Assembly (NCBI RefSeq): GCF_900112575.1
Contig: NZ_FOMH01000001.1
Coordinates: 262,543 to 326,542, forward strand
Direction of reading: 5' to 3'
DNA from: Flavobacterium phragmitis
GTDB taxonomy: Bacteria; Bacteroidota; Bacteroidia; Flavobacteriales; Flavobacteriaceae
DNA length: 64,000 nucleotides
Position 1 is the stretch's first letter; each line of letters starts with the position of its first letter. Positions 1-7,789 of the stretch are shown one piece after another. A program made the position numbers and the translations under genes. Under the pieces are notes generated by a model. That model made no database searches, was not told the origin of the DNA, and saw nothing but the letters and a program-made list of their open reading frames with translations.

Positions 1-384
1 GTATAATTTCCGGAAGTGGTATATTTTACACCATTTACCGGCCATGTATAACTGTCACAAGCAGTTTGTGTTTCAGTAGGGGACGAGGTTGAAGGAGTAA
101 TCGTTAAATTTAATTTTTTAGTATCACATCCCACAACGGTTGTGTAGGTTCCAGAACTAGTATAAGTAGTGCCATTTGCACTCCAGGTATATGAATCACA
201 AGCAACTATAGTTTCTGGTGCTGAAGTAGTAGACGGAGTTATAGTTAAATTCAAAGTTTTGGTATCACATCCAATAACTGTTGTATATGTTCCAGAACTA
301 GTATAAGTAGTTCCGTTTGCACTCCAGGTGTATGAATCACATGCACTTATAGTTACCGGTGGAGATGTTGTTGACGGAGTTCCT
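1..384 (-). repeat. 141-bp tandem repeats encoding 47-residue adhesin modules
   Basis: Three head-to-tail copies (the third cut by the window edge) repeat with a period of exactly 141 bp. The CDSYTW motif complement lies near 43, 184 and 325. Each module carries ACDSYTW, then NGTTYTSSGTYT, then GCDT, so there are two cysteines per module that could form a disulphide. Copies 1 and 2 are nearly identical and copy 3 is more diverged, so the array is probably longer beyond the edge. Confidence 0.85.
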
Positions 385-3300
385 GTTACAGTTTTTACCA
401 AAATTCTGTCACTTGCACAATAGGCTGTTTCACAAGCAACACAATAAGTAGTATTATTTGCTGTCGGAGTTGCTGTAACTGATGCTCCGGTTGCAAAACT
501 TGTTCCTCCACTCATTGCAGTATACCAGGTAGCAGTTGTACCAAGCGGACAAGTTGCATTTAAAGTAACTGCGGTACTTCCTAAACAAGGAATATTTTGT
601 GTATCTGTAGTTGCTGTAGCACTTCCTGGTTTAATTGAAGTTGTTGTAATATTAGAATTTACAGTTGCGAAATTAGAACCACTAACAGTTGCCTGATTGG
701 TAACAGCACAAGTATTTTGAGGCAATGTACCAGCGGCATTAATTGTCGCACTAAAAGTAATTACTGTAGATTTTCCGGCAGCTAAAGTAAATGGTCCGGC
801 AGAAAGTGTTGTTGCAGTTGCAGTAACAGCTGTACTTTTTGCCGTAACCGAATTATCAGTTATAGCAGGATTGTTAACAGTTGATTCTGCAGCTGGTTTT
901 GTTTCTTCCTGAATATCGTTCTGAGGAGCCATTTTTGAAGCAGTTCCATTATCAGGAACAGTTACAGTTCCGGATACTATTTTTCCGGTATATGGAAACT
1001 CATGCAATGCAGCTCCAATACTATTATTATTAAGATCCCAAAACGTTTTTAGCCTCGCAGAATTATCCGTGTTGGCAGCCCCGGGAACAAAAGTTCCTGT
1101 ACCTTGCAAAATTACCTGAGAATTTGCACTTTGTGACATTACATCAAATGTTGCTACTATTCCGGTTGCTGTATTTGTAGTATTTCCGCCGATATTTGCT
1201 GCATTTATCATGGTACTTAAACTATTATCTGCAGTAGCTACAATACCAAGATTAGCATAAGCATTATTAACAACATTAATAATATTGTTTTTTATAGTAG
1301 CATCTATTCTTGCAGAACCCGAAATGTTATTATCATTCGCATCAGAAAAAATACCATAATTACTTGCATTGTTAATAATGTTATTTGATATTTCTGTTAT
1401 ATGTTTGGCGTTTCCACTAACGGCTACATAAATTCCGTTACAGGTTGTTCCCAGACCAGATGCGTCAATACTATTATTATTTATGCGTCCTTTCATTGTT
1501 CCTGATCCTTGATGACCAACACTACAGGAATATACACCATTATAACTTGCTTTTAATATATTATTTATAATATTGTAGTTAACAGTTGCCGAACCATTTG
1601 CCTGTAAAGATAATCCGTTGCTTCCCGGACTTGTCGTTGCTGCATTTATGATGTTAGCATCTGTAGAAGGTGTATTGCCGCCTATTTGGATATTATTTTC
1701 AGAAGATCCATCAAAGTTTAAAGTTAATCCTGTGGTTTTTGGATTAGAAAAATCATTTTTCTTAAAAACTAAAGTGTTTTTTGAAGTTCCTCTTGCCTGA
1801 AAAATAAAGTTACTGTCACCATTTGATCTATTGAAAGAGTTTTTAAATTGAGAACCTGTTACAGTAAGACTTAGATTCGGATTTTGAGAAATTCCGTTAT
1901 ATGCAAAAAAACCTCTTCCCCAGGAATCATTAACATTAGTATTTGTTATAGAACATGTTCCTTTCAATTCAAGGGCAAATATTCCACCGACATTTACATT
2001 ACCTCCATTTGCACTTCCGCAACCAGTGATAGTACTATTACTTAAAACAAAATTAGTAACATCATTTAAATTTATTCCCATTGAATTTGTGGTACCTGAA
2101 ACAGCAATATTATCTAATGTAACTCCTCCTGATATTGTTTTAAAATGCAGAGCTGCATAAGAATCTGTATTATTATTTTGAGGATTTGGAACACTTGTAT
2201 TTACTGCAGAATTACTGGAATTAATAAAATTCATATTTTTAAGAGTAACATTTGTACATGAAATAAATTCAGCACCTCTTTGTTGAATATTTTGAATTGT
2301 ACCTCCAGAACCAGCTGTAGTTCCAGAACCAGTAATCTGAAAACTTCCCGGAGAATTAACAGAAATTCCTTTTGTAGAGTTTCCGTTTGCTGAAATACTT
2401 GTAAAAATACAATCGATAGTGCCAGTTCCTGTGATATTTACTGCCTGAAGATTTGTTGTATTAATAGAAGCATTTTTAATTTTCAACGCGCTTACATTTG
2501 ATCCCGATAAAGTCCCTGTCATTGCTACAGCTTGAATATCATTATTAGACTTTAAACTAATACCGGATATAACAGGATTTGCACCACCGGTAGATGGTAA
2601 AGTATTGCTATATGTTGGTAAAGTAAGATTTAAAATAGAAGTCAAACTTGTGGTTGCTCCCTGACCAATTACTTTTTGATTATCGTTTAAGGTTAAAAGT
2701 CCAGAATTGGTTCCACTATAAATAAAAATAGGATTTGCACTTGAACCTGTAATACTACTTAGTTGTTTATAAGGAGTTGCTAAAGTTCCGTTTCCTGCTG
2801 ATGCAGCCGCACTATTTACAAAGATTATAGGAGTACTTATAGTAATATTTACTGTTGCAGTTGAGGTTTTTCCACTTCCAGTTGTTACGGTATAAGTAAA
2901 ACTATCTGAACCGGAATATCCTGCAGTTGGATTATAAGTAAAAGAACCATTTGAAGCCAAATTAGCCGTGCCATTAGTTGGAGCTGTTAAAATAGTTGCT
3001 GTTAAAGCAGTTCCGTCCGGACTTACATCATTTGCCAAAACACCTCCGGTAGCGTCTACGGTAATTCCAACATTTCCAATACAGGAATAAGAATTATTAT
3101 TAGCAACTGGTGTAGCTTTAAATGAGTTTGCAACTAAGGTTAAATTAGAATCTAAAATATCCTGAAAAGTCATCCCCAGAGCATCATCTGTACCTGTATT
3201 TGTAATCGTAATAGTATAATCTAACTGAGAACCAGGCTGCGCATTTCCACCACCATTTACGGCTACAACATTATTTACAGTGACAGTTGCAGCAACAGCG

Positions 3301-3497
3301 GAAGTACTGGAATTCTCTTTAACTTTAGCTTTTTTACTTTTAGTATTGTCTTTTTTATCAATAAAAGTTTTTTCAGCTTTCGCTAAACTTTCAACTATAG
3401 GAGCAACAACATTTTCCTTAATAATATTATTGTACTTCATTCCAAAACTTAGAAATCCTAATAATACTATTACAACCAAGAGTTTGTTATTTTTCAT
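1..3497 (-). CDS. giant surface adhesin, C-terminus beyond window (partial)
   Basis: The minus-strand reading frame stays open from the ATG at 3497 to the window edge, about 1165 visible residues. It starts with a hydrophobic signal-like segment (MKNNKLLVVIVLLGFLSF). A DUF11-like repeat follows at about residues 77-122 (motif PGSQLDYTITITNTG), then a cadherin/VCBS-like domain at about 145-222. A long Asn/Ser/Thr/Gly-rich stretch (about 230-850) with recurring NNI and NNS motifs reads like a right-handed parallel beta-helix. An Ig-like domain with CPLGTTATWY comes next, and then 47-residue Cys-containing repeats at the end. The architecture fits a secreted adhesin exported by the type IX system, but the sorting domain that would prove this is outside the window. 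It is the last visible gene of a collinear block with tail-collar proteins, 25 bases after the DUF6916-like gene. Its ligand is unknown. Confidence 0.85.
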   Translation of the reverse strand, partial: MKNNKLLVVIVLLGFLSFGMKYNNIIKENVVAPIVESLAKAEKTFIDKKDNTKSKKAKVKENSSTSAVAATVTVNNVVAVNGGGNAQPGSQLDYTITITNTGTDDALGMTFQDILDSNLTLVANSFKATPVANNNSYSCIGNVGITVDATGGVLANDVSPDGTALTATILTAPTNGTANLASNGSFTYNPTAGYSGSDSFTYTVTTGSGKTSTATVNITISTPIIFVNSAAASAGNGTLATPYKQLSSITGSSANPIFIYSGTNSGLLTLNDNQKVIGQGATTSLTSILNLTLPTYSNTLPSTGGANPVISGISLKSNNDIQAVAMTGTLSGSNVSALKIKNASINTTNLQAVNITGTGTIDCIFTSISANGNSTKGISVNSPGSFQITGSGTTAGSGGTIQNIQQRGAEFISCTNVTLKNMNFINSSNSAVNTSVPNPQNNNTDSYAALHFKTISGGVTLDNIAVSGTTNSMGINLNDVTNFVLSNSTITGCGSANGGNVNVGGIFALELKGTCSITNTNVNDSWGRGFFAYNGISQNPNLSLTVTGSQFKNSFNRSNGDSNFIFQARGTSKNTLVFKKNDFSNPKTTGLTLNFDGSSENNIQIGGNTPSTDANIINAATTSPGSNGLSLQANGSATVNYNIINNILKASYNGVYSCSVGHQGSGTMKGRINNNSIDASGLGTTCNGIYVAVSGNAKHITEISNNIINNASNYGIFSDANDNNISGSARIDATIKNNIINVVNNAYANLGIVATADNSLSTMINAANIGGNTTNTATGIVATFDVMSQSANSQVILQGTGTFVPGAANTDNSARLKTFWDLNNNSIGAALHEFPYTGKIVSGTVTVPDNGTASKMAPQNDIQEETKPAAESTVNNPAITDNSVTAKSTAVTATATTLSAGPFTLAAGKSTVITFSATINAAGTLPQNTCAVTNQATVSGSNFATVNSNITTTSIKPGSATATTDTQNIPCLGSTAVTLNATCPLGTTATWYTAMSGGTSFATGASVTATPTANNTTYCVACETAYCASDRILVKTVTGTPSTTSPPVTISACDSYTWSANGTTYTSSGTYTTVIGCDTKTLNLTITPSTTSAPETIVACDSYTWSANGTTYTSSGTYTTVVGCDTKKLNLTITPSTSSPTETQTACDSYTWPVNGVKYTTSGNY

Positions 3498-3522
3498 TTT
3501 TTTTTGCTTTAAATTGGCCTAA

Positions 3523-3822
3523 TCAAGAAAATACTGCTTCATATTTCATCCCCACTTCATCAAAACCAAGTGGAGTAAGAAATAATTCTAAATTGCCTTC
3601 TTCGGGATGTATAATGGTAAAAATACCCTGTTCGTAATATTCGTTTTTTTGTTGTGTACGAAAAACTATAGAAAATGGATTTCTTTCTAATGGAGAATAA
3701 CTGTTGAATTCGGTCACCGAAATTAATTCCGCGTCAAGCTGAATTTCTTCCGAAATTTTAATAATAAATATTTTATCGAGTAATGAATTAAAGTTATTTA
3801 CAGAGAGTAAAGATATATCCAT
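3523..3822 (-). CDS. DUF6916-like small protein
   Basis: A 99-residue cytosolic-looking protein without signal peptide or membrane segment. The C-terminal pattern LGFDEVGMKYEAVFS and the preceding EEGNLELFLTPLG resemble DUF6916, a small family that I recall being encoded beside tail-collar (microcystin-dependent-protein-like) genes. The name is from memory and was not searched. It sits 22 bases after the GNAT gene and 25 bases before the adhesin, so it is probably co-transcribed with both. No function is known; a structural or chaperone role for the neighbouring tail-collar proteins is only a guess. Confidence 0.65.
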   Translation of the reverse strand: MDISLLSVNNFNSLLDKIFIIKISEEIQLDAELISVTEFNSYSPLERNPFSIVFRTQQKNEYYEQGIFTIIHPEEGNLELFLTPLGFDEVGMKYEAVFS

Positions 3823-3844
3823 ATAATTTTGTTAATCGTTATTT

Positions 3845-4342
3845 TTAATTGGTTGCATTCCATTCCATTAAATGGTAAACTCCATTTGTTTCACTTATTT
3901 TTTGAAACCCTAATCTTTTATATAATTCCATAGCGGGATTAAAACTTTCAACATGAATCGTGACATTCAAATTATTGTAGGTTGCTTTATTTAAAATTTC
4001 ATTTAAAATAGAGCTGCCAATATTTTTATTTCTCCATTCTGGTAGAATTGTGATGTCTATAATACGAATGCCTTTTTGTTCATAAAAGAAATCAATATAT
4101 AATCTTCCAATCGTTACGTTTTCTTTTTCAATTACATAGAATTTTCCGCCAAGATAATTTTTCTGATAATATTCATGCTGAGCAGAAAACTGATGTTCTA
4201 TAAAAAGTCTTTTTTGTTCTTCGTTCCAGTTAGTTCCTTTTTCTAATTCTTCTTTACGGGTACTTCCATATATTTCGCAAAGTATAGGAAGATCGTAGGC
4301 TTGAATGTTACGAAGAGTAATATCTTTTATTTTTAATTCCAA
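3845..4342 (-). CDS. GNAT family N-acetyltransferase
   Basis: A 165-residue single-domain acetyltransferase. The acetyl-CoA-binding region is visible as ITILPEWRNKNIGSSILNEIL (about residues 97-117), followed by the typical end VESFNPAMELYKRLGFQKI. The substrate cannot be read from sequence. It lies inside a collinear block, 12 bases after the last tail-collar gene and 22 bases before the DUF6916-like gene. It may therefore modify one of these proteins, for example at the N-terminus or a lysine, but this is inference. The ATG at 4342 gives a full-length GNAT fold. Confidence 0.85.
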   Translation of the reverse strand: MELKIKDITLRNIQAYDLPILCEIYGSTRKEELEKGTNWNEEQKRLFIEHQFSAQHEYYQKNYLGGKFYVIEKENVTIGRLYIDFFYEQKGIRIIDITILPEWRNKNIGSSILNEILNKATYNNLNVTIHVESFNPAMELYKRLGFQKISETNGVYHLMEWNATN

Positions 4343-4354
4343 AATTCAATTATT

Positions 4355-4870
4355 TTATCCTCGAGGTGGGTAGACTCCCTGAATAGCAATACAAAAATTC
4401 ATTGTCAAATATGGCATCATATTATTATGGGGTACACTACCTCCAGTAGGATTTATACTATTGGCACTCATATCAGTATTTGCAACACCTGTAGAGTAAA
4501 CTCTAACAGGATTTCCTCGCCCGAAACTATTATTTGTTGGAGAGATTGATTGCGAATTTGAAGTTGCAGCCATTAAGGAATGACTATGGGAAGGAATTTC
4601 AGATTCTAATAAAGTAACCGTTTCAGTTCCTCCTGTCTCTCCCAAATCATGTAAAGATAATCCAGGGCCTTGTCCAGGTTGCATTGGAGTTCTCCCCTGT
4701 ATATCCGGTAAAGCAAAGGTACTCTTTCCGTCACCGCCATAAGTGGTTCCTAATAATGAAAATAGACTGGTTTGTTGTGATATTGGTAAAAGTTGTCCAT
4801 TACAAAAAGCCCAGCCTCTTGGAGGGAAGTTAAATGGAAATATGCGTATTTCGGCCACAAAAGGATCCAT
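4355..4870 (-). CDS. phage tail-collar domain protein, copy 3 (MdpB-like)
   Basis: A 171-residue protein with an N-terminal phage tail-collar domain (about residues 5-65: GWAFCNGQLLPI, LLGTTYGGDGKSTFALPD, GRTP) and a Gly/Ser/Asn-rich C-terminal half. This half carries the family SEIPSHSHS motif and ends in MNFCIAIQGVYPPRG. Such proteins were first noticed as microcystin-dependent proteins in cyanobacteria and also occur at phage tail-fibre tips, probably binding surfaces or receptors. No signal peptide is seen. It is the third of three tandem paralogues on this strand, 45 bases after copy 2. Confidence 0.88.
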   Translation of the reverse strand: MDPFVAEIRIFPFNFPPRGWAFCNGQLLPISQQTSLFSLLGTTYGGDGKSTFALPDIQGRTPMQPGQGPGLSLHDLGETGGTETVTLLESEIPSHSHSLMAATSNSQSISPTNNSFGRGNPVRVYSTGVANTDMSANSINPTGGSVPHNNMMPYLTMNFCIAIQGVYPPRG

Positions 4871-4915
4871 AATATATCGTTTTATTGTATTAAAAAATAT
4901 TGTAAAATTTGATTT

Positions 4916-5422
4916 TTAGGTTGGAGAAGGATATATTCCAAACAATGAAATAATAAAGTTCACACATAAATAAGGTTGAAAATTGGTATGAGGCTGACTT
5001 CCACCTTTCGCTGTGATTGATGTTACATGTAAAGGTGTTGTAGGACTTGCACTTGAAAATAATTTATTTCCTGGCGGATTAGTACTCAAGAGAGAGCCCG
5101 CAGGACTTGAAGTATCTGCTAAATTTGTTGTTGCCAATAATGCATGAGTGTGGGACGGAATCTGATTTACTGTAAGAGTAACTTCTTCAACACCGCCAGT
5201 TTCTGCCAGTGTAAAACCCTGACCGGAATGAATAGGAATTCTGCTTTGTAAATCAGGTAATGCAAAGTCACTTTGACCATCACCTCCATAAGTAGTACCA
5301 ATTAAGTTAAATAATGTTTCATTCTCTGAAATAGGAAGTAATTGTCCCTGACATAACATCCACCCGGCAGGAGCAAAATTTCCTGCAAACATTCTAATTT
5401 CACCAACGTAAGGTTGTGCCAT
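4916..5422 (-). CDS. phage tail-collar domain protein, copy 2 (MdpB-like)
   Basis: A 168-residue paralogue of its two neighbours. The collar domain (about residues 5-65) reads GWMLCQGQLLPI, LIGTTYGGDGQSDFALPD, SRIPIHSG. The C-terminal half has NQIPSHTHA and ends VNFIISLFGIYPSPT. No export signal is present. It starts 23 bases after copy 1. It keeps the pattern cysteines (C in GWxxCxGQLLP and C before VNF) but differs from the other two at many positions, so the triplication is not recent. The middle region between the HTH motif and the C-terminal QPYL motif is the most variable part. Confidence 0.88.
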   Translation of the reverse strand: MAQPYVGEIRMFAGNFAPAGWMLCQGQLLPISENETLFNLIGTTYGGDGQSDFALPDLQSRIPIHSGQGFTLAETGGVEEVTLTVNQIPSHTHALLATTNLADTSSPAGSLLSTNPPGNKLFSSASPTTPLHVTSITAKGGSQPHTNFQPYLCVNFIISLFGIYPSPT

Positions 5423-5445
5423 TTTTTAATTTTTACAATTAATAA

Positions 5446-5955
5446 TTAAGTTACTGATGGAAAAATTCCTTGAAGAGCAATACAAAAATTCAGTACTAAA
5501 AAGGGTTGCATATTTAAATGAGCCTGATTACCACCTACATTTGCAAGGGTTCCCGCACTCATAGATGTTAAATTTTGATTTTGACCACTATAGACAAGAT
5601 TAGGCATTGTATTGGCCAAAGCAACACTATTGTCAGGAATATTGGTAGACACAGCATCAGTTTTAGCTTTTAAAGTATGGCTATGTGCAGGCATTTCAGA
5701 AATAGTTAAAGTATGAGTTTGTTCACCTCCTTTTTCTCCCAAAGTGTGGCCATTTCCAAAATGAATTGGAGTTCTGCCACGTAAATCAGGTAATCCGAAG
5801 TTAACTCGTCCATCTCCACCAAATGTGGTTCCTAATAAGGAAAACAATCCCTGATTTTGGTTTATAGGTAAAAGTTGTCCATTGCACAACGCCCATCCTT
5901 TTGGAGCAAAGTTAAAAGACATAATACGGGTCTCGGCTAAAAATGGTTCTGCCAT
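5446..5955 (-). CDS. phage tail-collar domain protein, copy 1 (MdpB-like)
   Basis: A 169-residue tail-collar protein: GWALCNGQLLPI, LLGTTFGGDGRVNFGLPD, GRTPIHFG in the N-terminal collar domain, then SEMPAHSHT and the C-terminal NFCIALQGIFPSVT. It is the first of three paralogues and begins 39 bases after the Tat-signal gene. No capsid, terminase or other phage gene is near, so this is a domesticated cellular cluster rather than a prophage. Family members without signal peptides raise the question of how they reach the surface, if they do. Confidence 0.88.
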   Translation of the reverse strand: MAEPFLAETRIMSFNFAPKGWALCNGQLLPINQNQGLFSLLGTTFGGDGRVNFGLPDLRGRTPIHFGNGHTLGEKGGEQTHTLTISEMPAHSHTLKAKTDAVSTNIPDNSVALANTMPNLVYSGQNQNLTSMSAGTLANVGGNQAHLNMQPFLVLNFCIALQGIFPSVT

Positions 5956-5994
5956 AATAGAATTATTTTTTATGTTTTTAAGATAAAATAGTGA

Positions 5995-6660
5995 TTAAAC
6001 AAAAAAAGAACTGACAACAAGACTATGTTGAGAGATTACTTCTTTTTGATATACAATATTATTACCTTCTTTTATGATAATTTTTGTTGTTGTTTGTTCA
6101 GAATTTAAAACGGTTTGCAGAGATACACTTCCTTTTCTCGTATCAAAACTGTATGGATTTAATTGTTGAGAAGGGGCGGGAAATAAGTAATGAGACAGGT
6201 TAACGTCATTACTATATATATTTAAATCGCTCATGGCAACAGTAATAGCTTCCAAATCAAATCCGGATAAAGATCTTAACGATTTCCATTCTCCTTTTGA
6301 ATTTTTCCCAAAACACAATAGAACATCATCTACTTTTCCGGTAGTTTCGGTATGAAGATGCATTGGAAACATTTTTAGAAGTCCGTCTGAAGAACTATAG
6401 CAAAAATTTCCTGAAGCAGTGTAACCTGTTTTTTCCCAGCTCGCTATTGATTTTTTATAGCAATCAGCCAGAGATTGGTCTAAAAGAAAGGCATCAAAAA
6501 AAGTTACTTTGGAGAATTTAGAAAGAATGTTTTTTTCCTGATTTTCAGGAATTGAAAAGTTTTCTAAAGTGTTTTGAGCAACAAGTGAACCGCAAAACAA
6601 AGTTGATGCGCCTACGAATCCAACATTTTTTATAAAGTTTCTTCGCTTTAAATCGATCAT
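5995..6660 (-). CDS. Tat-signal secreted protein of unknown function
   Basis: The protein is 221 residues when started at the ATG at 6660. This start is preferred because it places a twin-arginine signal (LKRRNFIKNVGFVGAS, then LFCGSLVAQ) at the N-terminus. The longer frame to 6729 would bury it behind 23 residues. The mature part has no family I recognise. It is mixed alpha/beta, with CYSSSDGLLKMFPMHLHTET in the middle and a beta-rich C-terminus ending VVSSFFV. It opens a collinear block with three tail-collar genes 39 bases downstream, and tatA is encoded just upstream on the same strand. I infer Tat export of a folded protein that works with the tail-collar or adhesin products. Confidence 0.7.
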   Translation of the reverse strand: MIDLKRRNFIKNVGFVGASTLFCGSLVAQNTLENFSIPENQEKNILSKFSKVTFFDAFLLDQSLADCYKKSIASWEKTGYTASGNFCYSSSDGLLKMFPMHLHTETTGKVDDVLLCFGKNSKGEWKSLRSLSGFDLEAITVAMSDLNIYSNDVNLSHYLFPAPSQQLNPYSFDTRKGSVSLQTVLNSEQTTTKIIIKEGNNIVYQKEVISQHSLVVSSFFV

Positions 6661-6832
6661 ATTCAATGGTTTTAGTAAAAATGACGAAGTAAAAGTACTA
6701 AAAACATTAAATGCCTGCGAAAAAAACAAAAAATTTTGTTAATAAATGCAATAATAATCGACGAACTACGTTATGATTGTAATTTATTAAGAAAAATATT
6801 ATTTTTATTTAAGTAAGATGTTAAAAAAATAA

Positions 6833-6860
6833 ACCCCAAGCTACCTAAGTAATTTGGGGT
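6833..6860 (-). terminator. Rho-independent terminator of tatA
   Basis: ACCCCAA (6833-6839) pairs with TTGGGGT (6854-6860), and an inner TAC/GTA stem lies within the loop. Read on the minus strand the hairpin is followed by TTTATTTTTTTAA. It lies 24 bases after the tatA stop and separates tatA from the Tat-substrate block. Confidence 0.8.
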
Positions 6861-6884
6861 ATTAATAGAGTAATAAAAAATACT

Positions 6885-7061
6885 TTATTTCGTTTCTTCG
6901 TCTTGTTTTTTAGCAGCAGGTTGATCGTCTTTAGCAGCGTTTTTAAATTCCTTAATTCCACTTCCTAAACCTTTCATTAATTCTGGAATTTTTTTACCTC
7001 CAAAAAGTAATATCACAATACCTACGATAACAAGGATTTCTGTAAGACCTAATCTTCCCAT
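6885..7061 (-). CDS. tatA: Sec-independent translocase subunit TatA/E
   Basis: A 58-residue protein: [20 protein letters not shown] membrane helix, then the TatA hinge [23 protein letters not shown] amphipathic helix and a charged tail. It forms the size-variable pore of the twin-arginine translocase in the inner membrane. The upstream ATG at 7112 is rejected: it would add 17 residues before the membrane helix and would lie upstream of the likely transcription start. A -7 element (TACCTTTG complement) covers 7110-7117. A strong terminator follows. A Tat-signal protein is encoded directly downstream. Confidence 0.92.
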   Translation of the reverse strand: MGRLGLTEILVIVGIVILLFGGKKIPELMKGLGSGIKEFKNAAKDDQPAAKKQDEETK

Positions 7062-7109
7062 GACTATTATATTTAATGCCGAAGCAAATTGATTTCTTAA
7101 ATTATTCCA

Positions 7110-7117
7110 CAAAGGTA
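7110..7117 (-). promoter_or_regulatory. tatA promoter, -7 element
   Basis: Read on the minus strand this is TACCTTTG, an exact match to the Bacteroidota -7 consensus TAnnTTTG. The -33 region is only weakly recognisable. It supports the tatA start at 7061. Confidence 0.5.
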
Positions 7118-7227
7118 TATAGAAATATACGAAATAAAAGTGTTTTTAGTTTAAAATATTTGTGCCAGACTACGTTAAATATTTTATAAAATAGTGAATT
7201 TAGCCCATTCACAAAATAATCCCGAGC

Positions 7228-7256
7228 TTTAGCAATACGATAAATTGTTATATTTG
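7228..7256 (+). promoter_or_regulatory. promoter upstream of 7275 gene
   Basis: TATATTTG at 7249-7256 matches TAnnTTTG, with a TTT-type -33 element (7228-7230) 18 bases upstream. The predicted start of transcription lies about 10 bases before the ATG at 7275. Confidence 0.45.
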
Positions 7257-7274
7257 CTCTAATTAAAAGAGTTT

Positions 7275-7778
7275 ATGTCAAAGAAAAAAAAGAGTTTCAG
7301 AAGAAAATTATTCACCAAAAACAGATTAGTAATTTTGAATGAAGATACTTTTGAAGAACTATTTTCTTTCAAACTCAATTTAATGAATGTCTTTGTAACA
7401 TTTACTTTAGGAGGCATTTTTTTAATTCTCATTACAACTTTCATTATAGCATTTACGCCTCTTCGCGAATTTATTCCGGGATATTCTTCGACAGAACTAA
7501 AAAGAAATGCAACCAAACTGGCTATAAAATCAGATTCTCTCGAAACAGCTTTGCGACAAAATGAAGCTTATATAAAAGGAGTTCAGAAAGTTTTAAAAGG
7601 AGAATTAGAATATTCAAAATTTAATAAAGATTCTATTTTGGCAGAAACAGTTGAAGATCCCAAAGATTTGAATATGAAAGCTTCTGATGCTGAAATAAAA
7701 TTAAGAGATGAGGTTGCAAAGAATGAAAAGGAACAGCCAACAAAATCTCAGAAGAAAAAGAAAAGTGACAAAAAATAA
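7275..7778 (+). CDS. membrane protein resembling the anchor half of flavobacterial M23 peptidases
   Basis: A 167-residue protein with a Lys/Arg-rich N-terminus (KKKKSFRRKL), one membrane helix at about residues 37-60 (VFVTFTLGGIFLILITTFII) and a helical periplasmic part. It ends in a Lys-rich tail (KSQKKKKSDKK). From memory the segment RLVILNEDTFEELFSFKLNLMNVFV matches the N-terminal half of flavobacterial M23 (LytM-type) endopeptidases. There is no HxH or zinc-site motif here and the frame closes 11 bases before the GH3 gene. It is either a natural anchor-only paralogue or an old truncation; no function is claimed. Confidence 0.75.
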   Translation: MSKKKKSFRRKLFTKNRLVILNEDTFEELFSFKLNLMNVFVTFTLGGIFLILITTFIIAFTPLREFIPGYSSTELKRNATKLAIKSDSLETALRQNEAYIKGVQKVLKGELEYSKFNKDSILAETVEDPKDLNMKASDAEIKLRDEVAKNEKEQPTKSQKKKKSDKK

Positions 7779-7789
7779 TACCATAAAAA

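Noticed and set aside
4355-5955. Prophage tail-fibre region
   Set aside because: Only tail-collar domains are present. No capsid, portal, terminase, integrase or lysis gene is near, and the flanking genes are an adhesin and tatA.
6661-6729. Upstream ATG of the Tat-signal protein
   Set aside because: It would bury the twin-arginine motif 30 residues from the N-terminus; the ATG at 6660 gives a normal Tat signal.
7062-7112. Upstream ATG of tatA giving a 75-residue protein
   Set aside because: It places 17 unrelated residues before the membrane helix and overlaps the likely -7 element at 7110-7117, so it would not be transcribed.
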